Made by a program: the position numbers and the translations under genes
In this document: piece after piece, positions 16,700 through 24,019 of the stretch
Layout of the letters: each line of letters begins with the position of its first letter
How positions within the stretch are numbered: position 1 is the stretch's first letter
Source: an uncultured Rhizobiaceae group bacterium
GTDB taxonomy: Bacteria; Pseudomonadota; Alphaproteobacteria; Rhizobiales; Rhizobiaceae
Direction: 5' to 3'
DNA length: 27,223 nucleotides
Assembly: GCA_937944075.1 (NCBI GenBank)
Contig: CALDZZ010000012.1
Coordinates: 1-27,223 of the forward strand
Notes under the pieces: generated by a model
Seen by the model: only the letters and a program-made list of their open reading frames with translations
What the model was told of the DNA's origin: nothing
Database searches by the model: none

Positions 16700-18058
16700 C
16701 TATGGGAAAAGATAATCAGGCAACCAAAGCGCAAGGCCAGGGAACTGATACATCATGATCATGCAGAAGATAACGATAAACAGATACGGCATGATGCCCT
16801 TGAATATCTCGACCAGCTCAATTTGTGACTTAAGCACCCCTTTGAGGTAGTAAGCAGACATTGCCATTGGAGGTGTCAGGAATGAGGTTTGTAGATTGAG
16901 CGCAACCAGCATCGCAAAGAAATAAGGGTCCACATCAAACAATGGCAACATTGGCAGGAATATTGGCACAAAGATAATCAAAATCTCGGACCATTCCAGC
17001 GGCCAGCCCAAAATGAAAATGATCAGCTGGACAAGGATGAGGAATTGCCATGGCTCAAGATCAAACCCGACCACAAATTCCTTGATCAGATGCTCTCCGC
17101 CAAGCAGGGAAAATACAGCCGAGAAAATAAACGACCCGATGAACAACCAACAAACCATTGAGGTTGCCTTGGCTGTCAGAAAGACACTTTCCTTGAGCTT
17201 GTTCCATGTCAACGCGCGGTAAGCTGCCGCTAAACAAATACCCCCAGCGGCTCCCATGGCAGCTGCCTCAGCCGGTGTTGCCAAGCCACCCAGAATTGAA
17301 CCAAGCACGAGCATGATAAGGATTGTCAACGGGAAGAACGAAATCAAAAGATCAAGCAGAATTTCTCTCGTTGGCGGCACATCCTCTTCATCTGGTGGAG
17401 GGGCAAGGCTTGGGTTTATGGCCGCACGCGTCACCACATAGACCATGTAAAAGCCTGCCAGCAACAAGCCGGGAAATACTGCCGCCGCATATAATCTGAG
17501 CGGTGAAAGTTCTGCAATTACAGAATATACAATCAACATGATTGACGGTGGGATTAGAATACCAAGTGTACCACCAGCACAGATGACACCTGAGGCAAAT
17601 TGTTTGTTGTAATTTGCATTGGCCATCGCCGGAAAGGCCAGTAGTCCCATCAAGGTCACAACAGCGCCTACGATACCTGACGCAGTTGAGAAAACGGTAC
17701 AGGTGACAAGAGCGGCAATCGCCATGGAGCCTGGCAGTTTGCGTGCAGACAGGTAAATCGAGAAGAAGAGCTTATCGATAATATTGGCGCGTTCGACAAT
17801 ATAGCCCATGAACAGGAATAGCGGAATCGCAACCAGTGTCGCGTTGTCCATGACCTCAAAGGTACGCTGGGCAAACAAGTCAAAAATACTGTTATTGAAC
17901 AGATCACTAATCTGTTCAAATTTATTGCCTTGTGTCAGGTAATAATAGAAACCAAAACTGATCCCCATCGCCATAAGCGTGAAGGCAACCGGGAAGCCTA
18001 ACAGCACCAGAAAAATAAAGCTGGTAAGCATTAAAATTGCGACTTGAGGATTTGACAT
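16700..18058 (-). CDS. dctM: TRAP transporter large permease (DctM)
   Basis: This 452-residue channel subunit of a sodium-coupled TRAP importer has about 12 membrane helices. Family landmarks are TCTVFSTASGIVGAVVTLMG, the LGILIPPSIMLIVYSVIAEL segment and, in the second half, GGLATPAEAAAMGAAGG. These inverted-repeat hairpin regions bind sodium and substrate in the known elevator mechanism. The charged insertion PSLAPPPDEEDVPPTREILL, around residues 215-235, is a cytoplasmic loop. It follows dctQ by 45 bases. The general look matches the FcbT3 (mannitol/chloroaromatic) subgroup, in keeping with the binding protein. The ribosome site is weak. Confidence 0.92.
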   Translation of the reverse strand: MSNPQVAILMLTSFIFLVLLGFPVAFTLMAMGISFGFYYYLTQGNKFEQISDLFNNSIFDLFAQRTFEVMDNATLVAIPLFLFMGYIVERANIIDKLFFSIYLSARKLPGSMAIAALVTCTVFSTASGIVGAVVTLMGLLAFPAMANANYNKQFASGVICAGGTLGILIPPSIMLIVYSVIAELSPLRLYAAAVFPGLLLAGFYMVYVVTRAAINPSLAPPPDEEDVPPTREILLDLLISFFPLTILIMLVLGSILGGLATPAEAAAMGAAGGICLAAAYRALTWNKLKESVFLTAKATSMVCWLFIGSFIFSAVFSLLGGEHLIKEFVVGFDLEPWQFLILVQLIIFILGWPLEWSEILIIFVPIFLPMLPLFDVDPYFFAMLVALNLQTSFLTPPMAMSAYYLKGVLKSQIELVEIFKGIMPYLFIVIFCMIMMYQFPGLALWLPDYLFP

Positions 18059-18103
18059 CTAATTTACTCTGTATATTCGAGATGCAATGACTGCATGATT
18101 GTT

Positions 18104-18709
18104 TTATTTGTTTTCAGGCATGATTGGCGGCGTACCTCTGTCCATTACTTCATGGGCAGATGCAGCCAACAGATCTTCAGTCTCTTTAACATCGGCCAAT
18201 CGTGGCATCCATTTGCCTGTCTTGATAGCCTTGATGCATCTTAAAATTTCCGAGAAACCCTGTAGCAGCATGAAAAATCCGATAATCGGAACAAGGGTTT
18301 TGAGATAATAAATCTGGATACCAGCCGGACTGTTCAGACTGACTTCTTTCCAGCGCCAGCTCTCATCAGCAGCCGTGTAACCTGCATAAACGAGTGCGAA
18401 CATGCCTGGTACGAAAAATATTATGTAGAGAATAAGGTCTGAGCTTGCTTGCCATTTCACCGGGTAAAGCCGGTAGAGAAAATCGCCCCGTACATGCGCG
18501 CCTTGGGCAAGCGCATAAGGCCCCGTCATCAGGAACAGTGCACCATACATTTGTATTTGCATATCCAGCGACCATACCGTTGGTGAGTTCAGCACATATC
18601 GGACAAAAACTTCATAAGCCACGGCCAGTGTCAAAATCAAGATACACCAGCCGAAAGCACGGCCCAGCCAGACACTAACACCTTCGATGGTATAGATGAC
18701 TTTTTCCAA
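18104..18709 (-). CDS. dctQ: TRAP transporter small permease (DctQ)
   Basis: This is a 201-residue membrane subunit with four helices (roughly residues 18-38, 50-70, 88-108 and 135-157) that supports DctM. The best start is TTG at 18707-18709, because GGGAGG (complement of 18717-18722) lies 7 bases upstream. A longer frame from 18748 would add 13 residues with no membrane logic and would consume the ribosome site. The core LTLAVAYEVFVRYVLNSPTVWSLDMQIQMYG is the typical first-helix and post-helix region of DctQ. It is separated from dctP by 118 bases containing a strong hairpin. Confidence 0.88.
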   Translation of the reverse strand: MEKVIYTIEGVSVWLGRAFGWCILILTLAVAYEVFVRYVLNSPTVWSLDMQIQMYGALFLMTGPYALAQGAHVRGDFLYRLYPVKWQASSDLILYIIFFVPGMFALVYAGYTAADESWRWKEVSLNSPAGIQIYYLKTLVPIIGFFMLLQGFSEILRCIKAIKTGKWMPRLADVKETEDLLAASAHEVMDRGTPPIMPENK

Positions 18710-18767
18710 CTGTTTTCCTCCCAGCCAAGGACAAGTTATCCTGGACAAGCAACTTTTATATTTTTTG

Positions 18768-18805
18768 ATTAGAGAAATCCAGAGGCCAAATTATTAGCCT
18801 CTGGA
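18768..18805 (-). terminator. Hairpin after dctP
   Basis: TCCAGAGGC (18778-18786) and GCCTCTGGA (18797-18805) form a perfect 9-bp stem around a 10-base loop. It begins 22 bases after the dctP stop. On the minus strand it is followed by TTTCTCT, a weak U-rich tail, so it may be a leaky terminator or mainly a stabiliser of the dctP message. The downstream dctQ has its own good ribosome site but no clear promoter. Confidence 0.65.
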
Positions 18806-18827
18806 AAGTATTTTGAACGTTTAAGGC

Positions 18828-19931
18828 TTAGCCAAAGTAGTGCTTGTAAGCCAGCTTGTAGTCAGGCTGGTTCAAGTTCAGGTAGTTCATAACGTTTTTA
18901 GCATATGCTTTTTGTGATTCGATCACTTTAGCGAAGAACTCATCTTCACCAGAAATGCGATCAACAACCTTGTCCCAAGCATTCAACTGAGCCTGCATAA
19001 CAGAGTCCGGTGTACGGTAAACGTTTACACCTTGCTCATCACGTAGCTTCACCAGATCATCAGCATAGCGCTTTGTGTTGTTCCAGTAGAAGTTTGCACT
19101 TTCAGCTTCGGAAGCATGTTTCAAGATAGCTTGATGCTCAGCCGGTAGTGAGTTGTACTTGTCCTTGTTGAAAGTCACCTCAAAGAATTCCTGGGACTGG
19201 TGGAATGATGCCAAGTGATAGTGTTTGGAAACATCCTGCATACCGAAGTCACGGTCAGAAGTCGGGTTGTTGAATTCAGCAGCATCAATCAAACCTGATT
19301 TCATTGCTGGCTGGATTTCACCACCTGGAAGCTGAACAACTGACATGCCCATTTCCAAAAGAACATCTGCAGCAAGACCAACAGTACGATATTTAAGACC
19401 TTCCATTTGAGAAGCGTCTTTAATCTCTTCCTTGAACCAACCCATTGGCTGAGCAGGCATTGGTGAGTTGAAGAATGAAACAACGTTCAAACCAAGTGTG
19501 CCCATTAGCTCGTCAAACAATGCTTGACCGCCACCATAGTGAACCCAACCAAGAACTTCGTTTGAAGACCAACCAAGACACGGACCTGTACCGAAGAGTG
19601 AAGCTGCCTTTGATTTTGAATACCAGTAAGCAGGCACATAGTGAGCACCATCTAGAAGGCCCTTGTGCACAGCGTTTTGCATTTGACCAGTTTTAACAAC
19701 CGAGTTTACTGCAAGCAGGTCAATTTTGAGATCCTTACCGGCCATGGCATGGACACGGTCAACATATGACTTGGCATTTTCAAGGAAAATCCCGCCGCCC
19801 CATGCTGCTTGAACTTTAAGTACTGTAGGTTCAGCGCGAGCAATAGCGGGTGCCGCCAATGTGCTAGCTGCAACTGTAGAAGCTAGTGCACTACCTTTCA
19901 GAAATTTTCTGCGATTTACGTTATTAGACAT
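18828..19931 (-). CDS. dctP: TRAP transporter substrate-binding protein (DctP, 2-oxoacid/FcbT1 type)
   Basis: This 367-residue periplasmic receptor captures the solute for DctQM. The N-terminus is a twin-arginine signal: NRRKFLKGSALAST, then a hydrophobic stretch ending APAIARA-E. The ATG at 19929-19931 is preferred because GGAGGAG lies 6 bases upstream; an in-frame TTG at 19946 would use those bases as codons. The segments LKVQAAWGGG, GAHYVPAYWYSK, GLKYRTVGLAADVLLEMG and IDAAEFNNPTSDRDFGMQ follow the COG4663 subgroup, which includes the 2-oxoacid receptor TakP of Rhodobacter and 4-chlorobenzoate FcbT1. The arginine in KYRTVG is the likely carboxylate ligand. First gene of the operon. Folded export through Tat suits the subgroup. 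The ligand is likely a small 2-oxo or aromatic acid, unproven. Confidence 0.92.
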   Translation of the reverse strand: MSNNVNRRKFLKGSALASTVAASTLAAPAIARAEPTVLKVQAAWGGGIFLENAKSYVDRVHAMAGKDLKIDLLAVNSVVKTGQMQNAVHKGLLDGAHYVPAYWYSKSKAASLFGTGPCLGWSSNEVLGWVHYGGGQALFDELMGTLGLNVVSFFNSPMPAQPMGWFKEEIKDASQMEGLKYRTVGLAADVLLEMGMSVVQLPGGEIQPAMKSGLIDAAEFNNPTSDRDFGMQDVSKHYHLASFHQSQEFFEVTFNKDKYNSLPAEHQAILKHASEAESANFYWNNTKRYADDLVKLRDEQGVNVYRTPDSVMQAQLNAWDKVVDRISGEDEFFAKVIESQKAYAKNVMNYLNLNQPDYKLAYKHYFG

Positions 19932-20425
19932 GATTGTCTCCTCCAAAGTTATAACGGCAAAGACGCATTATGTAACCAACAACCGGTTTTAGCAAATGCC
20001 AATATTCGACTGTCTGTTTAAAAAAGCTGATCCCTGATTGTTGGAAACATGTAAATAATTGATATATCTACCAAATTTCCCCCAAACCAAGTAACAAGCC
20101 CGTTTTGTCACACTTTGCATCAATGAACCTTGCGTAAGTTAGGTCATTTTGAGAAAAAGTCTACAACTAGCTGATGGATCGTTGATCAATTTTCCGCAAG
20201 TTCGTTTTCGGCTGGGTAAATCGATCAATGCATTCCCAAGCAATACTTGAATCAATAGTTTATTTTTATTGAGATGAAAGACACTTTTACTTTGTGCGCC
20301 AGCTTTAACAATCTGGTTTTCCCGTCAAAGCTTTTTCAGATTACGCGGCAAAAGGCCTGCGTCTTTTGCTAAAGTTCAAATCAGTGACAAGCAAAAAAAA
20401 GCTTGGCGATCTTGAAAACAATATC
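19932..20425. other. Long intergenic region between dctP and nasT
   Basis: About 500 bases hold no convincing gene. On the minus side, just before dctP, lies a candidate promoter (19967-19995). At 20348-20369 a 7-bp inverted repeat GCAAAAG / CTTTTGC encloses 8 bases. It sits inside a wider pair, AAGCTTTTT near 20330 and AAAAAGCTT near 20400, that could form a larger cruciform. Short TTGATCAA-type symmetric words occur near 20180-20230. The A/T-rich tracts and symmetry suggest regulatory sequence serving two divergent operons, but I cannot name bound factors. I see no sigma-54 -24/-12 motif in it. Confidence 0.5.
19967..19995 (-). promoter_or_regulatory. Candidate dctP operon promoter
   Basis: On the minus strand TTGCTA (complement of 19990-19995) and CATAAT (complement of 19967-19972) are separated by exactly 17 bases, with four and five matches to the sigma-70 consensus. 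It would start transcription about 30 bases before the dctP ATG. This is a good match by eye, but A/T-rich DNA gives false positives. Confidence 0.4.
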
Positions 20426-20462
20426 AAAATGTAAAATTGTGCATTGCACAATTTTACATTTT
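20426..20462. repeat. Perfect 37-bp inverted repeat upstream of nasT
   Basis: The left arm AAAATGTAAAATTGTGCA (20426-20443) and its exact reverse complement (20445-20462) flank a single T at 20444. The repeat ends 16 bases before the preferred nasT ATG. In RNA it could fold into a stem of about 17 bp with a three-base loop. No U-tract follows on the plus strand, so it is not a standard terminator for plus-strand transcripts. It may be an operator for a dimeric regulator, a structured 5' leader, or both. I saw no second copy in this window. Confidence 0.9.
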
Positions 20463-20478
20463 ACGGCACATAATGTTT

Positions 20479-21072
20479 ATGACTAGCAGCTCTCTTTCTA
20501 TTTTGGTCATTGATGAAAATGTGTCCCGTGCGCATTTGATTGAAGCTGCTTTGAATGAGGTTGGCCATAGCGAAGTAATGCTGGTGCACACCGTCGAAGG
20601 GGTTGCTGCAAAGATTGCCACGGTTGATCCTGATGTCATTGTCATTGATCTTGATAATCCAAACCGTGACATGCTTGAAAACCTGTTTCAATTGACCCGT
20701 ACGGTGCAGCGGCCGATTGCGATGTTTGTCGATCGCTCCGATCATGGATCGATGGAAGCCGCGATTGATGCCGGTGTTTCCGCCTATGTGGTTGACGGTT
20801 TGCGACCGGACCGGATCAAGCCCATTCTGGATATGGCGATCAGCCGTTTTAATGCCTACACAAAAATGATGAACGAACTTGTCCAGGCCAAGGGTGAACT
20901 GGCAGCTCGCAAAACAATTGATCGCGCCAAAGGCATTTTGATGAAGGCCAAGGGCATTTCCGAGGATGAGGCTTATGCGCTTTTGCGCAAAACAGCGATG
21001 AACCAAAATCGCAAGATTGTCGATGTTGCTGAAACGCTGGTACTGGCTGCTGACATGATGGGGGATGACTAG
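20479..21072 (+). CDS. nasT: Nitrate/nitrite-responsive transcription antiterminator NasT (ANTAR)
   Basis: This 197-residue RNA-binding antiterminator has a pseudo-receiver domain (about 5-125, starting SILVIDENVSRAHLIEAAL, with the aspartate region PDVIVIDLDNPNRDMLE) and a C-terminal ANTAR domain (about 135-190). The latter contains LAARKTIDRAKGILMKAKG and SEDEAYALLRKTAMNQNRKI. ANTAR proteins bind paired hairpins in leader RNA and prevent termination. In the NasS-NasT system NasS holds NasT until nitrate or nitrite is present. I prefer ATG 20479 (MTSSSLSILVIDEN) on family similarity; ATG 20473 is also possible. A TTG at 20437 lies inside the palindrome and is unlikely. No strong ribosome site is visible. 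The gene overlaps or abuts nasS. Its probable target is the leader at 22404-22518. Confidence 0.93.
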   Translation: MTSSSLSILVIDENVSRAHLIEAALNEVGHSEVMLVHTVEGVAAKIATVDPDVIVIDLDNPNRDMLENLFQLTRTVQRPIAMFVDRSDHGSMEAAIDAGVSAYVVDGLRPDRIKPILDMAISRFNAYTKMMNELVQAKGELAARKTIDRAKGILMKAKGISEDEAYALLRKTAMNQNRKIVDVAETLVLAADMMGDD

Positions 21073-22300
21073 AATGGCTATGCTTAAAACAGTGACAGCC
21101 GGCTTCCTTCCACTCACAGACAGCATGATTCTCATCGCAGCACGGGAGAAGGGCTTTGCAAAAGCTAATGGAGTTGACCTCATCCTTTCCAAGGAATTGT
21201 CTTGGGCAACGATAAGGGATCGCATTACTGTTGGACATTTGGATGTAGCCCATATGTTGGCGCCTATGCCAATTGCCATGAATGCCGGGCTAGTTCCTTT
21301 TTCTGCACCAATGGTAGTGCCGATGGCCTTGGGGCTTGGTGGGAATGCCATCACACTACAAAAAGACATTTGGGAAAATATATCAGATAAAGAAAATAAT
21401 AATGATGTCGATGCCCTGGCTAATGGGGAAACCCTAAAACAGCATGTGGTTCAACGTTTAAAGTCTGGACAACAGAAGTTGCGATTTGGCGTTGTGCATC
21501 CTTTTTCCGGGCATAATCTGGAGTTGCGCTATTGGCTTTCTTCTTGTGGAATAAACCCTGAAGAAGATATCGAGATTGTTATTGTCCCACCACCCCTGAT
21601 GCCAGACGCTCTTGCTAGCGGACAAATTGATGGGTTTTGTGTTGGTGAACCGTGGAATAGCGTTTGTGTATCAAAAGGACATGGCAGGATCATCACAACA
21701 AAATCTGAAGTATGGAAATCAAGTCCTGAGAAAGTATTGGGCGTGAGGGCAGAATGGGCAGAGGAAAACCAGCAAACACTTTCATCTCTTGTGCGCGCGC
21801 TTCACAAGGCAGCCAAATGGTGTGGCGATCGCTCAAACCGGCCTGAGCTGGCCGCCATTCTTTCAAAGGCCGAATATATCAATATTTCAAAAGAAATCAT
21901 TTTACACGGGCTTGAGGGCACTATTACTCCAAGCAAAGGCAATACGATCATGCTCAAGGATTTCATGGTTCCTTTTGATCGTGCGGCGAACTTTCCGTGG
22001 CAAAGTCATGCCCTTTGGTTTTATTCGCAGATGGTACGGTGGGGGCAAATTCCGCATACTGCCAAAAACATGGAACTCGCCAAAAATGCCTACAGACCAG
22101 ATCTCTTTCGTTCCGCATTAAAAGACAGCGATGCGGCAATTCCCTCCGCCAACATGAAAGTGGAAGGCGCGCTCAGGCAAGAAACAGCTGTAGGCTCTAC
22201 TGGCAGGCTAATGCTTGGACCAGATGGGTTTTTCGACGGCAAAACCTTTGATCCGGACAAGGTGGAAGACTATATCGCTTCTTTTGCCAAGGATATATGA
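21065..22300 (+). CDS. nasS: Nitrate/nitrite sensor NasS (NrtA-like, cytoplasmic)
   Basis: This 411-residue protein has the NrtA/NasS periplasmic-binding-protein fold but no signal peptide, as expected for NasS, which works in the cytoplasm as the nitrate sensor that sequesters NasT. Landmarks shared with NrtA downstream are LKTVTAGFLPLTDSMILIAAREKGF, HMLAPMPIA, FSGHNLELRYWLSSCGINP, VVPPPLMPDAL-like VIVPPPLMPDALASGQIDGFCVGEPWN in segments, and MVRWGQIPHT. Two starts are possible: ATG 21065, overlapping the nasT stop by 8 bases, or ATG 21074, which sits 9 bases after a G-run (21060-21064). Either way translation is coupled to nasT. Its close relationship to the neighbouring nrtA suggests origin by duplication. 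Confidence 0.92.
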   Translation: MTRMAMLKTVTAGFLPLTDSMILIAAREKGFAKANGVDLILSKELSWATIRDRITVGHLDVAHMLAPMPIAMNAGLVPFSAPMVVPMALGLGGNAITLQKDIWENISDKENNNDVDALANGETLKQHVVQRLKSGQQKLRFGVVHPFSGHNLELRYWLSSCGINPEEDIEIVIVPPPLMPDALASGQIDGFCVGEPWNSVCVSKGHGRIITTKSEVWKSSPEKVLGVRAEWAEENQQTLSSLVRALHKAAKWCGDRSNRPELAAILSKAEYINISKEIILHGLEGTITPSKGNTIMLKDFMVPFDRAANFPWQSHALWFYSQMVRWGQIPHTAKNMELAKNAYRPDLFRSALKDSDAAIPSANMKVEGALRQETAVGSTGRLMLGPDGFFDGKTFDPDKVEDYIASFAKDI

Positions 22301-22309
22301 AAGCGCCAA

Positions 22310-22330
22310 CCGTTGCATTTTTTGCATCGG
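22310..22330 (+). terminator. Weak hairpin just after nasS
   Basis: CCG-T-TGCA and TGCA-T-CGG pair around five T residues with one T-T mismatch, 10 bases after the nasS stop. There is no U-tract behind the stem, so termination would be weak. Transcription from nasTS may run on into the nrtA leader. Confidence 0.3.
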
Positions 22331-22369
22331 CATGGTTCTTATTTAACACCAAACAACAACACTTTTTTC

Positions 22370-22398
22370 TTGAAGTCACACTTTTGACTCGATACTAA
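22370..22398 (+). promoter_or_regulatory. Candidate promoter of the nrtA leader
   Basis: TTGAAG (22370-22375), a 17-base spacer and TACTAA (22393-22398) make a plausible sigma-70 promoter, each hexamer matching four of six consensus bases. The predicted start near 22404 would place the first RNA hairpin at the very 5' end of the transcript, as in known ANTAR-controlled leaders. I looked for a sigma-54 element here and found none. Confidence 0.45.
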
Positions 22399-22405
22399 AA
22401 AGCAA

Positions 22406-22442
22406 GCCTATGACAGGCATATAATTTATCCAAAGTCGGATA
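22406..22442 (+). promoter_or_regulatory. Candidate ANTAR (NasT) target: tandem hairpins P1 and P2
   Basis: P2 is clear: TATCC (22427-22431), hexaloop AAAGTC (22432-22437), GGATA (22438-22442). The loop has A at position 1 and G at position 4, the signature reported for ANTAR target hairpins. P1 is less regular. One fold is TATG (22409-22412), loop ACAGG, CATA (22418-22421), leaving a 5-base linker before P2. A competing fold pairs GCCT (22406-22409) with AGGC (22415-22418). The P1 loop has five bases rather than six in either fold. The order P1, P2, terminator matches the known architecture. Confidence 0.65.
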
Positions 22443-22452
22443 TTTCAAAGGC

Positions 22453-22518
22453 AAAGCCGCCAACCAGCCCGCGCACGATCTCCTCAGAGTGCGCCTTCTG
22501 GTTGGCGGCTTTTTCTTT
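22453..22518 (+). terminator. Intrinsic terminator in the nrtA leader
   Basis: AAAGCCGCCAACCAG (22453-22467) pairs perfectly with 22498-22512 to give a 15-bp stem. Inside it GCGCAC (22471-22476) pairs with GTGCGC (22489-22494), and the loop is 12 bases. The stem runs into TTTTT-C-TTTT. It lies 45 bases before the nrtA ATG and after nasS, beginning 10 bases after hairpin P2. This is the expected NasT-regulated terminator: the default is off, with read-through when NasT is released by nitrate. Confidence 0.9.
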
Positions 22519-22562
22519 TCAAAAACAAACTGGCTTCATCGCAATCATAAAGGACACCCCTC

Positions 22563-24008
22563 ATGGAAAAGAAAGCATCGAAACTTACCGCATTAAAGAA
22601 TAGCACTTCCATTCAGCGCAGAACCTTTCTGGCAGGTTTAGGCGCAACCGCAACGCTTTCTGCAGCAAGCTTGTTATCGCCAAGAAAGGCAAGAGCTGAA
22701 CTGCTTGACCTTGAAAAGGACGAGTTGAAATTCGGTTTCATCAAATTGACAGACATGGCGCCGCTCGCGATTGCCTATGAAAAGGGATACTTTGAGGATG
22801 AAGGTCTTTTTGTAACGCTTGAACCACAGGCGAACTGGAAAGTATTGCTTGATCGTGTGATTACCGGTGAGCTGGATGGTGCGCACATGCTGGCAGGGCA
22901 GCCTCTCGCCGCAACCATCGGTTTCGGTACCAAGGCGCATATTGTGACACCTTTCTCCATGGATTTGAATGGTAATGGTATTACGGTTTCCAATGAAATC
23001 TGGGAAATGATGAAACCAAACGTACCGAAGATGGATGATGGCCGACCATTGCATCCGATCAAGGCAGATGCACTCAAACCTGTTGTTGACAAGTTTATTA
23101 CGGAAGGCAAGCCTTTCAATATGGGTATGGTCTTCCCGGTTTCGACACACAATTATGAGTTACGCTACTGGCTTGCGTCCGGTGGCATCCACCCTGGCTA
23201 TTATTCAGCAACAGACATATCCGGACAGATATTGGGTGAGGCACTCCTTTCCGTTACCCCGCCACCACAAATGCCGGCAACACTCGAAGCTGGCACAATC
23301 CATGGCTATTGCGTGGGTGAGCCGTGGAACCAGCAGGCTGTTTTCAAGGGCATCGGTGTTCCGGTGATTACCGACTATCAAATCTGGAAAAACAACCCTG
23401 AAAAAGTCTTTGGCCTTACCAAGGAGTTCACGGAGCAAAACCCGAATACAACACTTGCTCTTACCAAGGCTCTCATTCGTGCTGCCAAATGGCTGGATGA
23501 GAATAACAATGCCAACCGACCTGAAGCGGTGGAGATTCTTTCACGCTCTGAATATGTCGGCGCTGACTATGACGTGATCGCGAATTCCATGACAGGCACC
23601 TTCGAGTTTGAAAAAGGAGACAAGCGCGAAATTCCTGACTTCAATGTCTTCTATCGTTATTTCGCGACCTATCCTTACTACTCAGATGCGATCTGGTACC
23701 TGACCCAAATGCGCCGCTGGGGTCAGATTGCCGAGCAAAAACCTGATGAATGGTATGATGAAGTAGCCAAATCCGTGTATCGCCCTGACATCTATATGAA
23801 AGCTGCCGAGATGCTGATTGAGGAAGGCCATGTTGAAAAGGCCGACTTCCCGTTTGGCACTGATGGTTACAAGGAACCAACACCCGCCGAGGATATCATT
23901 GATGGCATTGCCTACGATGGACGCAAGCCAAATGAGTATATCGACGCTCTCAAGATCGGGTTGAAAACAGGCCAGTCTGTCGAAGGCAACAAGGTCATTG
24001 GCGGCTAA
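22563..24008 (+). CDS. nrtA: Nitrate ABC transporter substrate-binding protein NrtA
   Basis: This 481-residue periplasmic receptor captures nitrate or nitrite for NrtB-NrtCD. The N-terminus is a twin-arginine signal with Arg19-Arg20 in QRRTFLAGLG and cleavage after ARA at about residue 45. The mature part starts LKFGFIKLTDMAPLAIAYEKGYF, the NrtA/CmpA pattern, followed by the HMLAGQPLAATIG ligand-site segment, the MVFPVSTHNYELRYWLASGGIHP segment, YCVGEPWNQQ and MRRWGQI. The length is usual for the Tat-exported form. It starts 45 bases after the regulated terminator, with AAAGGA upstream, and is the first gene of the nrtA-nrtB-nrtCD-nirB unit. The related bicarbonate receptor CmpA is the main alternative, but nasTS and nirB favour nitrate. 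Confidence 0.93.
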   Translation: MEKKASKLTALKNSTSIQRRTFLAGLGATATLSAASLLSPRKARAELLDLEKDELKFGFIKLTDMAPLAIAYEKGYFEDEGLFVTLEPQANWKVLLDRVITGELDGAHMLAGQPLAATIGFGTKAHIVTPFSMDLNGNGITVSNEIWEMMKPNVPKMDDGRPLHPIKADALKPVVDKFITEGKPFNMGMVFPVSTHNYELRYWLASGGIHPGYYSATDISGQILGEALLSVTPPPQMPATLEAGTIHGYCVGEPWNQQAVFKGIGVPVITDYQIWKNNPEKVFGLTKEFTEQNPNTTLALTKALIRAAKWLDENNNANRPEAVEILSRSEYVGADYDVIANSMTGTFEFEKGDKREIPDFNVFYRYFATYPYYSDAIWYLTQMRRWGQIAEQKPDEWYDEVAKSVYRPDIYMKAAEMLIEEGHVEKADFPFGTDGYKEPTPAEDIIDGIAYDGRKPNEYIDALKIGLKTGQSVEGNKVIGG

Positions 24009-24019
24009 TCAAAGCTTGA

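Noticed and set aside
16684..16734. Upstream in-frame ATG giving the amidase 17 extra hydrophobic residues
   Set aside because: It overlaps the dctM stop, and the extension does not look like a signal peptide with a cleavage site. The ATG at 16681-16683 has a usable ribosome site and fits the family start.
18710..18748. Longer dctQ start at 18748
   Set aside because: The extra residues precede and include the GGGAGG ribosome site that serves the TTG at 18709.
20437..20478. TTG start for nasT inside the palindrome
   Set aside because: It would add 14 residues not seen in NasT as I know the family, and places coding sequence in a perfect inverted repeat. ATG 20479 fits the usual N-terminus.
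20461..21369. 302-codon open frame on the minus strand opposite nasT and nasS
   Set aside because: It is antisense to two well-recognised genes, its translation is rich in Cys, His and Asn without any domain pattern, and it has no ribosome site or family resemblance.
22301..22404. Sigma-54 (NtrC-dependent) promoter before nrtA
   Set aside because: I looked for GG-N10-GC with TGGCAC/TTGC context and found none. A sigma-70-like pair fits better.
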